From Caprimulgus europaeus (lineage: Eukaryota; Chordata; Aves; Caprimulgiformes; Caprimulgidae): a DNA stretch of 64,000 nt. Made by a program: the position numbers and the translations under genes. The stretch lies in the NCBI GenBank assembly GCA_907165065.1, contig OU015528.1, positions 72,583,474 through 72,647,473 on the forward strand, read 5' to 3'. The notes under the pieces are model-generated. The model saw only the letters and a program-made list of their open reading frames with translations, did no database searches and was not told where the DNA came from. How positions within the stretch are numbered: the first letter of the stretch is position 1; the number at the start of each line of letters is the position of its first letter. Shown here in pieces: positions 51,875-62,830 of this stretch.

Positions 51875-52080
51875 GGAAAAACTTCTTTATTGTGGGGTTG
51901 TCAAGAGCACTGGAATAATCTACCCAGAGAGGTTGTGGAGTCTCCATCTCTGGAGATGTTCAAAACCCACCTGGATGTTTTCCTGTGCAACCTGGTGTAG
52001 GGAACCTGCTTTGGCAGGGAGGTTGGACTAGGTGATCTCCTGAGGACCCTTCCAACCCCCACCATTCTGTGATTCTATTC
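51648..52080 (+). mobile_element. CR1 LINE 3' fragment
   Basis: This is a second CR1 copy, on the plus strand and about 430 bp long. It opens with 'ggggcctggagcatctcc' and the 'gaggaaaggctgagagagct' box, runs through the end of ORF2, and finishes with 'gaggttggactaggtgat', 'ccttccaaccccc' and two decayed octamer units ('attctgtgattctatt'). It encodes [20 protein letters not shown] and, later, [20 protein letters not shown]. The two blocks are in different frames and the first frame meets a stop near 51872, so it carries at least one frameshift. It is therefore more decayed than the copy at 54.8-55.65 kb and points the opposite way. Confidence 0.94.
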
Positions 52081-54836
52081 CAAGCTCTGTAACTTTCTCT
52101 AATCACTGTGCCAGCTGCAGGGACCTGATGCAGGTTAGCTGGGGAACACAGCTGGACCTTAGCCTGTATGGGTTTGGAAGGAAGGTAGGGACCCAAGAAA
52201 GTTAGATGGGGTAATATGGCTGTAGTCCTAAATTTCAAGAGGCAAAAAAGTTCAGAGAAGGTGATGGAATATTATTGAGGTTTTCTTGGGAAAAGCTAAA
52301 ACCTAGGGATAGGGCAGGAGGGAAGGTCTTTATTCTTTTTATGGGCATGCACAGCCTAAAAATATGATCAGAATCAGGTCTTTCTGCCACTGGAAATGTC
52401 AGGAGCTCCTGTATCAGTCTGTACTGTGCTACTGTAGGTTCCTGCGTTCACAGAGCTGAGTCATTCCCTTTCTATGATAAAAGTGCACTGACTAATCCTT
52501 CTCAGTTGCTGCCACTGATCTCAGTCCTGAAAAGCTCATTCTGAGGAGAGGGGGAAACAGTTTCACTTGTTTTAAGTCTCCTAAACTGTTTATTCCCTCG
52601 GGCAAAATAATCAACTAACACACCTGTGGGAAGTGAGTATGGCGCAAAGGAAACCAGAGAAACTCCCTGAAGTCACAGCTGGGAGTGCTGCCACTGGTAT
52701 GCCCAGTGTGTAATGGCACATTAGGTAGGCATTGATCTCAGCCAGTTTATGAGGTCTTTTACAGAATTGAATCATTTGCTGCTGAAACCTATAGAGCAGA
52801 AATTACTACTTCCTAAACTAATCCATTTTCAAATTAGCTTCCAATTGTGACTGATGACCTCACTGCAAACTAGTTTATCTAATTGCTAACACTCACTAAG
52901 GGAAGATAAATCAATCTTTGTATCTCTTTCTTTGCCCTATTTTTCTTAATTTTTGAATTCATCACAGCTTCCTTTCACACTGCTCCAACTGGGATGACAG
53001 TCTTTATGAAAATGCTAAGATTGCTTAATTGTCTACTCCAATTCAGAAGGCAAGAAGGGTAAAGGGATATCAATGACTGCCAGTGCCTCACTGACAGGAG
53101 AGTTCAAAATGTGTATTCATTTGTGCAGCTTTCCTACACTGTTACTTAGCAGCTATATTGGAACAAGATACAGAGACTTCTGCAAAAATAGACTCTGTTC
53201 CTTGATCAGTGAACATAATTATAGGTAGTTCACTTCCTAGTTTGTAATTGTAAAGACAAGAATTGACAGGATAATAGACAACGGAGGTGATAGAAAGGGA
53301 AGATTTGATGGCCATGTAACTATTAAAAGTGAATAACAGAAGCAAGTTACCTCCTAAATCTGTTCTAGATTACTTCAATTGTGAGAGGTGGAGGGGTTTT
53401 GTCCTAATTTCCAAGGAAGACTATGTATAGACATAACAATGCATAAGGAATAACTATACAAGCATGCTTCAAACTGAAGAACAGAAAAAACAGAATCAAA
53501 ATGACAGATACAAGTACAGTCTATTTTAGAAGCAGCTCAGACCTATGTCAAATTACATGGACCTTTTCTAGGACAAATAAGTATATCAATTTGAATCCTC
53601 CGTAAATTTGATAGCATTGAATTCCAAACAGATACCTCTTTAAAGCTAAGTGACACATTAATATTTAACATATATTCTATGTGATAGGATAAAATGTATA
53701 ACAATATCCAATATAAATAAGCTCTGAGTACAATGGAAAATTATCTCTACTTTTATTGCATTATGAATCACTTAAAACTAAATTATTATACTAAAAGGTT
53801 GAAAAAGGAAAAAAGTAATCACTTAACACTAATTCAGTAAAAGAAGTCACACAGACTTATCCAAGGTGTTCTTCAAAGCAGTCAGCAGAAGTTAAGTCAC
53901 TATTAAGTTCATACTATATTGACACAAAATAGAAGGCAGTGAAAAAAGGATCTGTGTACAGCTAAGTAAAGGATAGTCCACATTTCCATTTTGCTGTGTC
54001 AGCTGGCTCAGAAGCAAATCTGCATTTCCTCCTGGAGAGATACAGATGTACTTTTTTAATAACAAAATAGCCAACATGTCTCTAAATATGATTATCATAA
54101 CCACATATAACTTGTTGTACAACAATGCTCAGCTTCATAGGTAGGGCAGAAAGCCAGAAAATGTGGTGAACATATCCTCTTCTCCAACCCCTTGACCTTC
54201 TAGTGTGATGTTTATCTTCATGCTGACATTCCTAAAAATCTATATTTCCCCATTGAATAAAGCTACCATATATTGAGAACAGAATAGCAACTAATGCTCT
54301 TTTGGCATTTTTAGAAACATTTTTTCTCTGCATAAATTGCCTTGCTTTTGCTTTTCTTTTGCACACCTCTCTTTGTTTGAGTCCATATGTTAATTCTAAT
54401 TCTGTGACTCTTTGCAGCCACTCCTGGTTACATGTTAAAAAAAGAACCCAAGGAAACATTGTGTCTTGTAGTTTCAAATGTCAGTTTTACTATGTCCCTG
54501 ACGGTTAGTCATGAATGACATGTTGACCTTTGAAGTAGCATTGTCCTGGGACATAGCTGAGAGTTTCTATTAGAGTGAAGTTTGCCTTTAACAGAAGAGG
54601 AATGTGCAGATAGACTGATTGGTACTTGGCCCCTGTCTAGGCTAAAAGTGTAGCTTTCCCTCTCAGGCCTAATTCCTAGCACAGGAACGCAGAGACAAAA
54701 GGAAATACAATAGTGACACAAATCTAGCAGAAGTTTTTCTGAGCAGCTTTATAGAAGTTTAAGCTATAAATTTGAACACATACTTCTCCCTTTTTTTCTT
54801 TCATCCATTTTTGTTTTGCCTAATACACCATTACAA
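52081..54836. other. Unique DNA between two CR1 copies
   Basis: About 2.75 kb without recognisable repeat or exon separate the plus-strand and minus-strand CR1 copies. The two copies point their 3' ends toward each other. Small frames at 53142-54721 have no family features. Confidence 0.65.
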
Positions 54837-55650
54837 TATCATAGAATCACAGAATGTTAGGGATTGGAAGGGACCTCGAAAGATCACCTAGTCCAATCCC
54901 CCTGCCAGAGCAGGAACACCTAGATAAGATCACACGGGAAGGTGTCCAGATGGGTCTTGAATGTCTCCAGAGAAGGAGACTCCACAACCTCCCTGGGCAG
55001 CCTGTTCCAGTGCTCTGTCACTCTCACAATTAAGAAGTTCCTTCTCAAATTTAAGCGGAACCTCCTGTGTTCCAGCTTACACCCATTACCCCTTGTCCTA
55101 TCATCGGTCATTACAGTGAAGAGCCTGGCTCCATCCTCCTGACACTCACCCTTCATATATTTATAAACATTAATAAGGTCACCCCTCAGTCTCCTCTTCT
55201 CCAAGCTAAAGAGGCCCAACTCCCTCAGCCTTTCCTCATAAGGGAGAAGCTCCACTCCCTTAACCACCTTTGTGGCTCTTCGCTGGACTCTCTCAAGCAG
55301 CTCCCTGTCCTTCTTGAACTGTGGGGCCCAGAACTGGACACAATATTCCAGATGTGGCCTCACCAGGACAGAGTAAAGGGGAAGAAGAACCTCTCTTGAC
55401 CTACTAACCACAGCCCTTCTAATGTACCCCAGGATGCCATTTGCCTTCCTGGTCACAAGGGCACAGTGCTGGCTCATGGTCATCCTGATGTCCACCAGGA
55501 CTCCCAGATCCCTTTCCCCTACACTGCTCTCTAGTAGACCATCTCCCAACCTATACTGGAACCTGGGGTTGTTCCTGCCCAGGTGCAACACCCTACACTT
55601 GCCCTTATTATATTTCATTAAGTTATTCCCTGCCCAGCTACTAATATGCA
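54837..55650 (-). mobile_element. CR1 LINE, 5'-truncated, with intact end of ORF2
   Basis: This is a non-LTR retrotransposon of the CR1 family lying on the minus strand. Its 3' end is at the low coordinate, where the plus strand reads 'atcatagaatcacagaat' followed by 'ggattggaagggacct' and 'cacctagtccaa', the diagnostic avian CR1 tail. CR1 ends in short octamer-like repeats, not poly(A), and copies are normally cut short at the 5' end. Full-length CR1 is about 4.5 kb, so this copy of about 0.8 kb keeps only the last fifth. Recognisable sequence fades near 55650, just before a (TTA)n/(TTTTA)n tract. The reading frame inside is uninterrupted, so the copy is relatively young or little decayed. 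No target-site duplication was identified. Confidence 0.95.
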
Positions 55651-55654
55651 ACAC
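54920..55654 (-). pseudogene. CR1 ORF2 C-terminal fragment (reverse transcriptase end)
   Basis: This is a 244-codon open frame without internal stops, matching the C-terminal part of the CR1 ORF2 polyprotein (endonuclease plus reverse transcriptase). Recognisable blocks in order are [19 protein letters not shown] near residues 11-29, [10 protein letters not shown] near residue 50, [14 protein letters not shown] near residue 102, [15 protein letters not shown] near residue 122, and the [21 protein letters not shown] block near residues 142-162. The terminal block is [14 protein letters not shown] followed by the natural stop. The catalytic palm motif and the endonuclease lie upstream and are missing, so the fragment cannot work alone. 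The annotated start is simply the first ATG in the truncated frame; residues 1 to about 6 may be flanking DNA. It is a transposon remnant, not a host gene. Confidence 0.92.
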
Positions 55655-55674
55655 TACTGTGAAATTTACATAGA

Positions 55675-55716
55675 TTTATTATTATTATTATTATTTTTAT
55701 TTTTATTTTTATTTTG
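55675..55716. repeat. (TTA)n(TTTTA)n microsatellite beside CR1
   Basis: About six TTA units turn into four TTTTA units. The tract lies some 25 bases outside the truncated 5' end of the minus-strand CR1 copy. An AT-rich landing site is compatible with target-primed insertion, but this link is inference. Confidence 0.9.
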
Positions 55717-57349
55717 GTCTTGGAGGAAAGATTCTGTGAGAGCTTTAAAGTAATAGGATAAGGTATAGCTTATTTTCTTAAGAATCCTCTAATCAGCATT
55801 AGTATGCAACTCAGATGTCAAAATATTTGGACCCTCACTGACACAAATAGAAAAGTTGGAGAAGCAGAAATGCACTAGTGACCTCAGAGCAATTTGTAAT
55901 ATTCTTAAGTGTTGCTTCCAAGTACTAAAATCTTTTGAAGTGGTGTCTAGATATTTTTCTATGGCATCTGGGGATAAACTCTATTCTTTATTTATCTAAG
56001 CAGGGGTTCTCCTTCAGTGAATCTCATAATATTAAAGTTAATTGAATTAAGTAATTATAAAAGGTGCTAGAGACCAAACTCATGAAATTGAACTCATCTA
56101 CTATTAAGAACACTTGATGTCATTGTACTTTTCCCATATCCCATTTCAAAGAGTCTTCCAAAATGAGATTTAGTCAACAGTTTGTAAATTTAGCTTTCAG
56201 ATAGGACCTGCAACAAAGTAACCAAATGTGGCAGATGAACTCCTATCAGGAAGTAGGAAGATACCATCAAATTACACTAAGTACTTGTAATTGCTTTCCA
56301 ACAAACACAAATTGCTATGATGGTACACAAGATAGTGATATGGAACATTAAAATCAACTCTTAATAAAGTTAACTCTTATTATTTCTCTCCTTCCATTTC
56401 TCAAATCATGGCAAAAACCAACCAAACAAACAAAAAAATCTTACCCCAAACCCCCAAAATTGCAGCCCAGACATGTCACCTAAACAAACAGAAGAACAGA
56501 AAGTAGTGAAGCTCAGCTGGAAGAAGGAGACAAACAACAACGTAAGGAAATATAGCAGAAACAAATGACCCCTAAACTACTCCTCTCAATATCACAATAG
56601 TTCAGAAGCAGTTGCACAATCACTTTCTCGATAAAAAAAGTTATACAGAAAGGATGTGGTTGATTTTGCAAATATGCATTTGAAAACCAGTAAAGTGATG
56701 CAAAGATAAGATATGGAAGGGGAGAGGGAAACCAGTAACTTCATTTTCCACCTACATATAATCACAGCCTTTAACTTTTTCTGAACAGAGGCAGTTAAGC
56801 CTTAGTCTGCTTAATCTAGGAAGTGATTTCTCAAGAGTTTGCTACTCTCTAACCAGACTAAATCATCCTCCACATTACACAAATATAGGGGTTTTTTTTT
56901 CTGTTTTTCATTTAGACCCACATATGTTGGCTTATTAAAGCTTCTGCATGGAAAAGACAGTACTTTAGATGCACACTGTATGAGAACTGGCAGATACTTG
57001 ATAGTACTTTGGAACCAGAATGTAAAGCATCAGAATTTGCAATAGAAATGGAAGAAAACTCAGAAACAGAAGTCATTGACATGTTGGTGTCAGAAAAACA
57101 TTCAGTTGGCAGCATTTTCAATAAACTTCAGGTTGGGCAACTGAGACTATGGCTTTGATGCAAGAATGCTTCCCTTGAAAAGACAAAGAAAATGAAAACT
57201 TTCTTATAAAGCTAAACTTCATTGAAGGAGAATGATTCGTCACTGAATACAACAGCACTGCTCACCGAGGCATGGTAATATGCAGGACAGTGATTCTGTG
57301 ACCCTTTCTTCTCACAGACTCAGTGCCCTCTAAAATAATGTTTTTTCCT

Positions 57350-57384
57350 CCCACCCCCCCAAACCTCTACCCCCTCCCTCCCAC
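57350..57384 (-). other. C-rich tract, possible minus-strand G-quadruplex
   Basis: The plus strand carries runs of C (7, then 5, 3 and 3) separated by one 9-nt and two 1-nt spacers, so the minus strand has four G runs of three or more. The 9-nt loop makes a strong quadruplex less certain. It is notable as a very C-rich patch in AT-rich DNA. Confidence 0.5.
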
Positions 57385-57731
57385 TCACACACACTTTGTA
57401 GCAGGAAATTAAATATGGAAGCTGCAAATTTGAAAAGGAAAACTGAAAATGCAATTTTCTCTGATAAACGTAAAATAACCTGTATTAAAGGTCTCAATTT
57501 TAAGCATTTGAATTTTTAAAATAAAAAAAAAAACCTGCAACCAACAGTTTGCACTCTTCAATCACTGTAAATGGTGCCCAAGTGGACATAATTTATGTTA
57601 ATTTTGAAGCTCTCCTACTCTCCCATACTGATGTGAAACAAAACTGAAAATAAGACCTGTTGTCATTTCTCTATAAACTGTCCATTAGAATGTTTTTGCT
57701 ATGACTTCAAAACTAGACTCATACCTAGGAC

Positions 57732-57758
57732 AATCTTGACAGAATGGCTGTCAAGATT
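57732..57758. repeat. Perfect 11-bp hairpin
   Basis: 'aatcttgacag' and 'ctgtcaagatt' are perfect complements around the 5-nt loop 'aatgg'. A second hairpin lies 55 bases downstream. Confidence 0.9.
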
Positions 57759-57813
57759 TTTCCTGTTAATCATTATCTGACTGTTGATAGATTTCATAAA
57801 CACATCATGATTC

Positions 57814-57837
57814 TGTACTCCATCTTTTTGGAGTACA
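57814..57837. repeat. Perfect 9-bp hairpin
   Basis: 'tgtactcca' and 'tggagtaca' are perfect complements around the 6-nt loop 'tctttt'. It is the second of two close hairpins. Confidence 0.88.
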
Positions 57838-60800
57838 ATCTAACCAAGAAAAAAGATGTATGTGTATAAAACATGGATTTTATATTTTAACATTTGTAAA
57901 ATGATAAATTCTCTACTACAGCTTTCTAAGACAATACTAGTATGTAAGACCTAAAAAGTGCAACTACTGCTTAGAATGGTTTGAAAGAAATTAGAATTAC
58001 TGGAGTTCAATTGGTGTCTCTTAAAGTTCTTGGAATTAAGTTTAGTATTGTACTAAGCAAAACAGAAAACATATCATGGTGAAATATCTATATTATCTTT
58101 CTTTTTTTCTTTTCATAAGCTATCATTAACATACCAAAAAGATATACATACAAGAGAACAGAAGGAGAAACACAGTATCTACTATGCTGCTGTCATGACT
58201 GACATTTTAATTGGCTCACAAGTGTATGGGGACTGCAGTATGTTTAGGTTTAATTTCCACATGTACAATACAGCCATTACAACTAGAGTCTTCTACATCT
58301 GGGAATTAGTTTATAGCATTGCAACTGTTGCTCATCTGGTCTTCTGCTGTCTTTGCCATGAACATGAGTCTTGACAGAGAAATTGTGGCTGGATAAAATA
58401 GCTAGCAGATATTAATGTAGTCCCCTTAGGTATACTAGTTGAGAACATACCTCTATAAGCAGAGAGGAACCCAAACCATAGTGACTAGAATTGGAGCTAA
58501 ATAAAATAGGGACTGCAAGCTTTGAGTACTGCTTCTTGTGTTGGAATGGGAAAGGCAGGGTGGGTGAATGGTACAGTAGGTACAGCAGTGTGTGTACAAA
58601 CAACAAACAGTGCTGGAACCCATCTCATGGGGACTGCTTTTGTTCAACTGCAGCTCTCAGAGCACATACATGGAACAAAGTCCATCTGCATTACAGCTGG
58701 TTGAGACTTCTCCAGTAAAGTAACATTTCTATCAAAAAAAAAAAAAAATTGTTGGAACAATTATTTTTTTCCTAATGAAAATAAATAATTTTCAAGAACT
58801 TTTTTATTTGAAACTTTTCTCAGATAGATCCATCACAGAATATCCCAAGAGCACATTTGCCTTGACTGTACTTTTAATTAGACAAAAGATGAGAACAGAG
58901 AATTAAAACCTGTGTGTTAATCTATATAAATATGGAAGAGCAACCAGAAAAACTGTATCTCTTCAAGGATATAGAGAACACAGAAAGCAACATCCTTGGA
59001 GACACAAATTGGGCTCTGTTCCATCCCCCTCTTGAGGGATCACCATGAACCAAAAACAGGATGAGATTTAAACTGCAGTCTCTCACACCCCCTGAGATAT
59101 AGAATGATCCTCCATAGAATTTTCATTCTTTTATTTTCATCAAGACAGCCAGACTGTCCCAGTATTTAAGTATTTTCACAAACTGAAACAGTTGCAGTAA
59201 AAGCAATGCAGAGAGACTGATTTTATCCTAAGATTTTTCATAGATATGAGAGAAAAAGAGTTTTGCTTTGTTTTGCTTTTCAATCATAGGTAATTTTCAT
59301 AATTGTTGAGCTATTTTAGAACATTCACGTATTGTTACTACTAGAAAAATGAGGTAGGTGTTTGGAGGTTTGGTTGGGTTTTTTCACCTATCCGGTTCTT
59401 CCTTTACACAATTTGATTTAGCATAATAAATCCCCAAACCCTGAAATCTTTCAGAAACCAGAGTTCTAATTTTCCAGCCAGCCCTCATCCACATGGAGGC
59501 CAAATGCTTTTGTCATATTATTAATTCAGTCTGCACAAGAGGTTGTGGTTCTCTTGCTAGAGGAACTCTGCTATGAAATGTGGTGCCAGGAAATCTGACA
59601 AGTGCCCTCCCTCCCAGTACAATATTTTGGAGAGAGGAAGCAGAGAGCAGAAGGCGGACTCTCTGTGGGTTGTTGGGGGATGGTTTGCATAGCACTTACA
59701 CTTTGTTGTGGTGTGGCTTGAATGGGGGAGAAAGTTGGAGCATTTCAACAACCCTTTGCTCTTCATCTCCCACAGTTTATACAGGAAAAAGACAAAACTC
59801 ACAAAAAGAAGAAACTAATGTTGTCACTTTCCTGCCTTTTCTACCATCTTACAACAAGGTCTACCAGCAAATTCTAGTACAGCATATGTTGCAGCCATTG
59901 TCTGAGAACGCATATAGGAAAGGTTTTGGCAGTACAATAAACCCAAATATTTCATGAGAATGAGTGCTTAGTTTCAGATGTTGTTTTAAACCACATTCAG
60001 CTATATGAAATGTGTGGTTTTCTGTTTTTGTTATTTTTACACCCTCCACCCCCCCATTTTAAAATACCTGAGAACTATTTTTAATACTTCTTTCACCTTT
60101 CAGGTAAATATATTAACAGTCATATTGGCCACTGTGAACACAAGAATTAGATCTTGGGAAGATGATTAAAAGTCTAATAAATTTGAAACCGTTTTCAATT
60201 AGTACACAGGAAATTTACTTTGTGAGCCATGACTTGTTTTATTAGTGCCCTGGAGGGCAATTTAGATTGGAAAAATCAGGACATCATTGTTTGCCAAAAA
60301 AAGAAAACAGATACTTAGCTTTCATCTATAGTCCATGATACAGTCAAGAAAATGGGACTAAAATATTGTTGAATATCAAAAAATATTTATACATTGGGGT
60401 CAATCATAGTTCCAGAGTGTTGGAAATAACATTCATCCCATCCTAAAGTGTGTAGTTGACTTGGAAGTTTGCCACCTGCTATAACATACTGATTTTACTT
60501 TTAAAGAAACCTGAAATAAAACCCTTATATTACATTTTAATAAGTACAATTAAGATATGGGAATAGTTGCTCAAGAAGCAGGAATCTCCCTAAAATTTTT
60601 CATACCTCTTGAACTTTAGTCACCTGTGTTTTCTGTCGGGTTACAACATCTATCCCATTCCCTATTTTTCTTTGTCATTGCTCAGGTTCTCAGTTAGTCA
60701 GGAATATAAAATTACATCAAAGGCCTAGGATAGAGAGAACTAGGTACAGAGGAGGGCTCCTGCCAATGCATAATCCCTTCTAAAAATACGAATAACAAGA

Positions 60801-61871
60801 TCAACTTTTATGACCGCAAAATTTGTTCTGCCAATTGTAGTCTGGCCAGTAAGGCGGAGGAAAGGATACACTCAATGAAACAACCCATTATGTCTTTGCC
60901 TGATGTACACAAGCATCAACTACAAAAGTATTCCTTGTGTATTAACCTGCCTTGACCTCATCCACCTGAATAAGGGCCTCTTGCAGTGTGGTCTATAATT
61001 TTTCAATACTTTTTAATCATAGCCACGTCAGTGTCTTTCACACTTCAGCAAGCTCCTTCAAATGATGCCAAGCTCAGTTAGATTCAGCAGCACTGGACCA
61101 TGGCTGAAACACTCAGGGCTAAATTATCATAACTCTTTCTTGGTTGTGCAAGGGAAGGAGAAGTCCCCCCTCCTTTTTTCCCCACTGTGAATGTAACTGC
61201 AGGGTGAAAGCACTGGAATATGAGAAGACCCTGGTGCATCTTGCTCCATACGCAGCAGCTGACACGTACAGTGGGAAATAAAATTCTCCAAGAAAGACAA
61301 GAAGTGCTTTAGTCTTTTCAAGAAAGCATATTGGAGGGATGCAACTCCAAACAAGTATTCATACTGTTTAACAGTAGGTTTCATCTGTAGAATGAGAGTA
61401 TTCCCACTAGGTAAAAAGGGTTGCTCCAGAAAATAATTCAGAATGTCTAAATAAAACTAGTACTCATAGCCTACGTCAGTGTGAAGAACCTATATGAATA
61501 GTGATTTTAATTACTCCACAGTTCACACAAATGAAATTACGTCATAGTCAGTCATAATTCCTATAAAAAAGGGAACATTAAAACTTATAGGGGCATTCAG
61601 TAATGAGTCTCTAGATATATACATTGTGAGGGTATTCAAAGGTCTTATGGTATTCCTTTCCCATATGAAGTTTTCACCCTCAAAATTTGTGTTTCACAAA
61701 TCAATCATAGATGCAGTATCTGATCTCTTACACCTGAAACTATTTCAGACATGCAAATATCCTGCCAAGAGCTTAACTTGCAAGACTGAACACTTGTAAA
61801 TGTCAGTTTGTCCAGAACAAAAAGTCTACCAAGCATAAAAACAGCATTTACAGTTCAAAGCAGTAGTGTAC

Positions 61872-62096
61872 CTACAGTCCAATCACGCATTCACACTCTG
61901 GACACATCTGACCTTGAGGTAGAAATACCATAGTCTCAATTCCTAGCTCCTCAGGAGTGAGGGACCCTGGCACACCCATCCACATTTTCCAAGTAAAAGC
62001 AAAATGCACAATTGTGCCCTGAGCAGCCATGTCCACCTCAGTAAACAGGTACATACTGTCAGGACCAGACTTGCAGGGCACATCATCGTCTGCACC
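61872..62096 (-). other. Exon-like open frame, unidentified
   Basis: An open frame of about 73 codons lies between stops in a patch with somewhat higher GC than its surroundings. From GTG at 62081 it reads with balanced amino-acid composition and no low-complexity stretch. It includes SGPDSMYLFTEVDMAAQG near the start and, just before the stop, CPECEC, a cysteine spacing like those of small disulfide modules. No family was recognised. A possible acceptor AG precedes it ('aggcatag' or 'ggtgcag'), but there is no pyrimidine tract, and no convincing donor precedes the in-frame stop. Frames of this length occur by chance in 64 kb, so this is a candidate only. Confidence 0.15.
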
Positions 62097-62301
62097 TATG
62101 CCTTATTATAAACATGGTATTTATCTGTCTTCATCAAATTAGCTGTGTCTATATGAACTTCTAAATTAATCAAAACTAACATTCTAATCCTTTGTAAATT
62201 TCAGAGTATTATTTAGGAACTTTAAGGAGCATAGTAATTTTACACAGAATTCTTCATTACCATGAAACAAACAGGAATGAACAGGTAGTGTTAGCTTATT
62301 T

Positions 62302-62367
62302 AAATAAAAAAGAAAAAAAGAAAAAGAAAAGAAAAAAAGAAGAAAAATAAAAGAAAAAAAAAAAAGG
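62302..62367. repeat. A-rich homopurine tract
   Basis: Some 65 bases are almost all A with scattered G ('aaagaaaaagaaaagaaaa' type). It is a low-complexity sequence. The minus-strand open frame across it encodes mainly F, S and L and is an artefact. Confidence 0.9.
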
Positions 62368-62764
62368 CCTACCTCACACAGCTGCAAGTATTTAATTGTC
62401 AAAGCAAAATTATCCAGTTTGATTGATGTCTTTTTCGATACTCCTAAAGGAAAAGAATTGTATATTTTAAAAATGCAACTAATTTACAGGGAAAAAAAAA
62501 AAAAATCCATAGAAGCTTATCTAAATGGTTTGAAAAGTAAATAAGAACATAATAGATTACCATAGCATTGCTTTAAAGCTTCCAAAGCCTTGACTGTATA
62601 ACAGGGAACATTCTAAATTCAATACGATTTGGGAAAGTGCATGGCAGGGGACTGATATGAAACACAGTCATATTGCTCTTGTACAAAATATCAGCCTTTT
62701 TGTTGTAATGAAGTGAAGTCATCTTGGATTGCAACTGCAGTTTGTTAGGACTGTCTCATTAATA

Positions 62765-62830
62765 GGAAAAAAACCCAACCAACCAACCAAACAAAAAAAC
62801 CCCAAACAAACCCAACCACCAAACCCTCCA
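62765..62830. repeat. A/C-rich low-complexity tract with CCAA units
   Basis: Contains 'ccaaccaaccaaccaaac' and irregular variants, with almost no G or T. A similar but less regular A/C tract is at 12007-12064. Confidence 0.85.
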
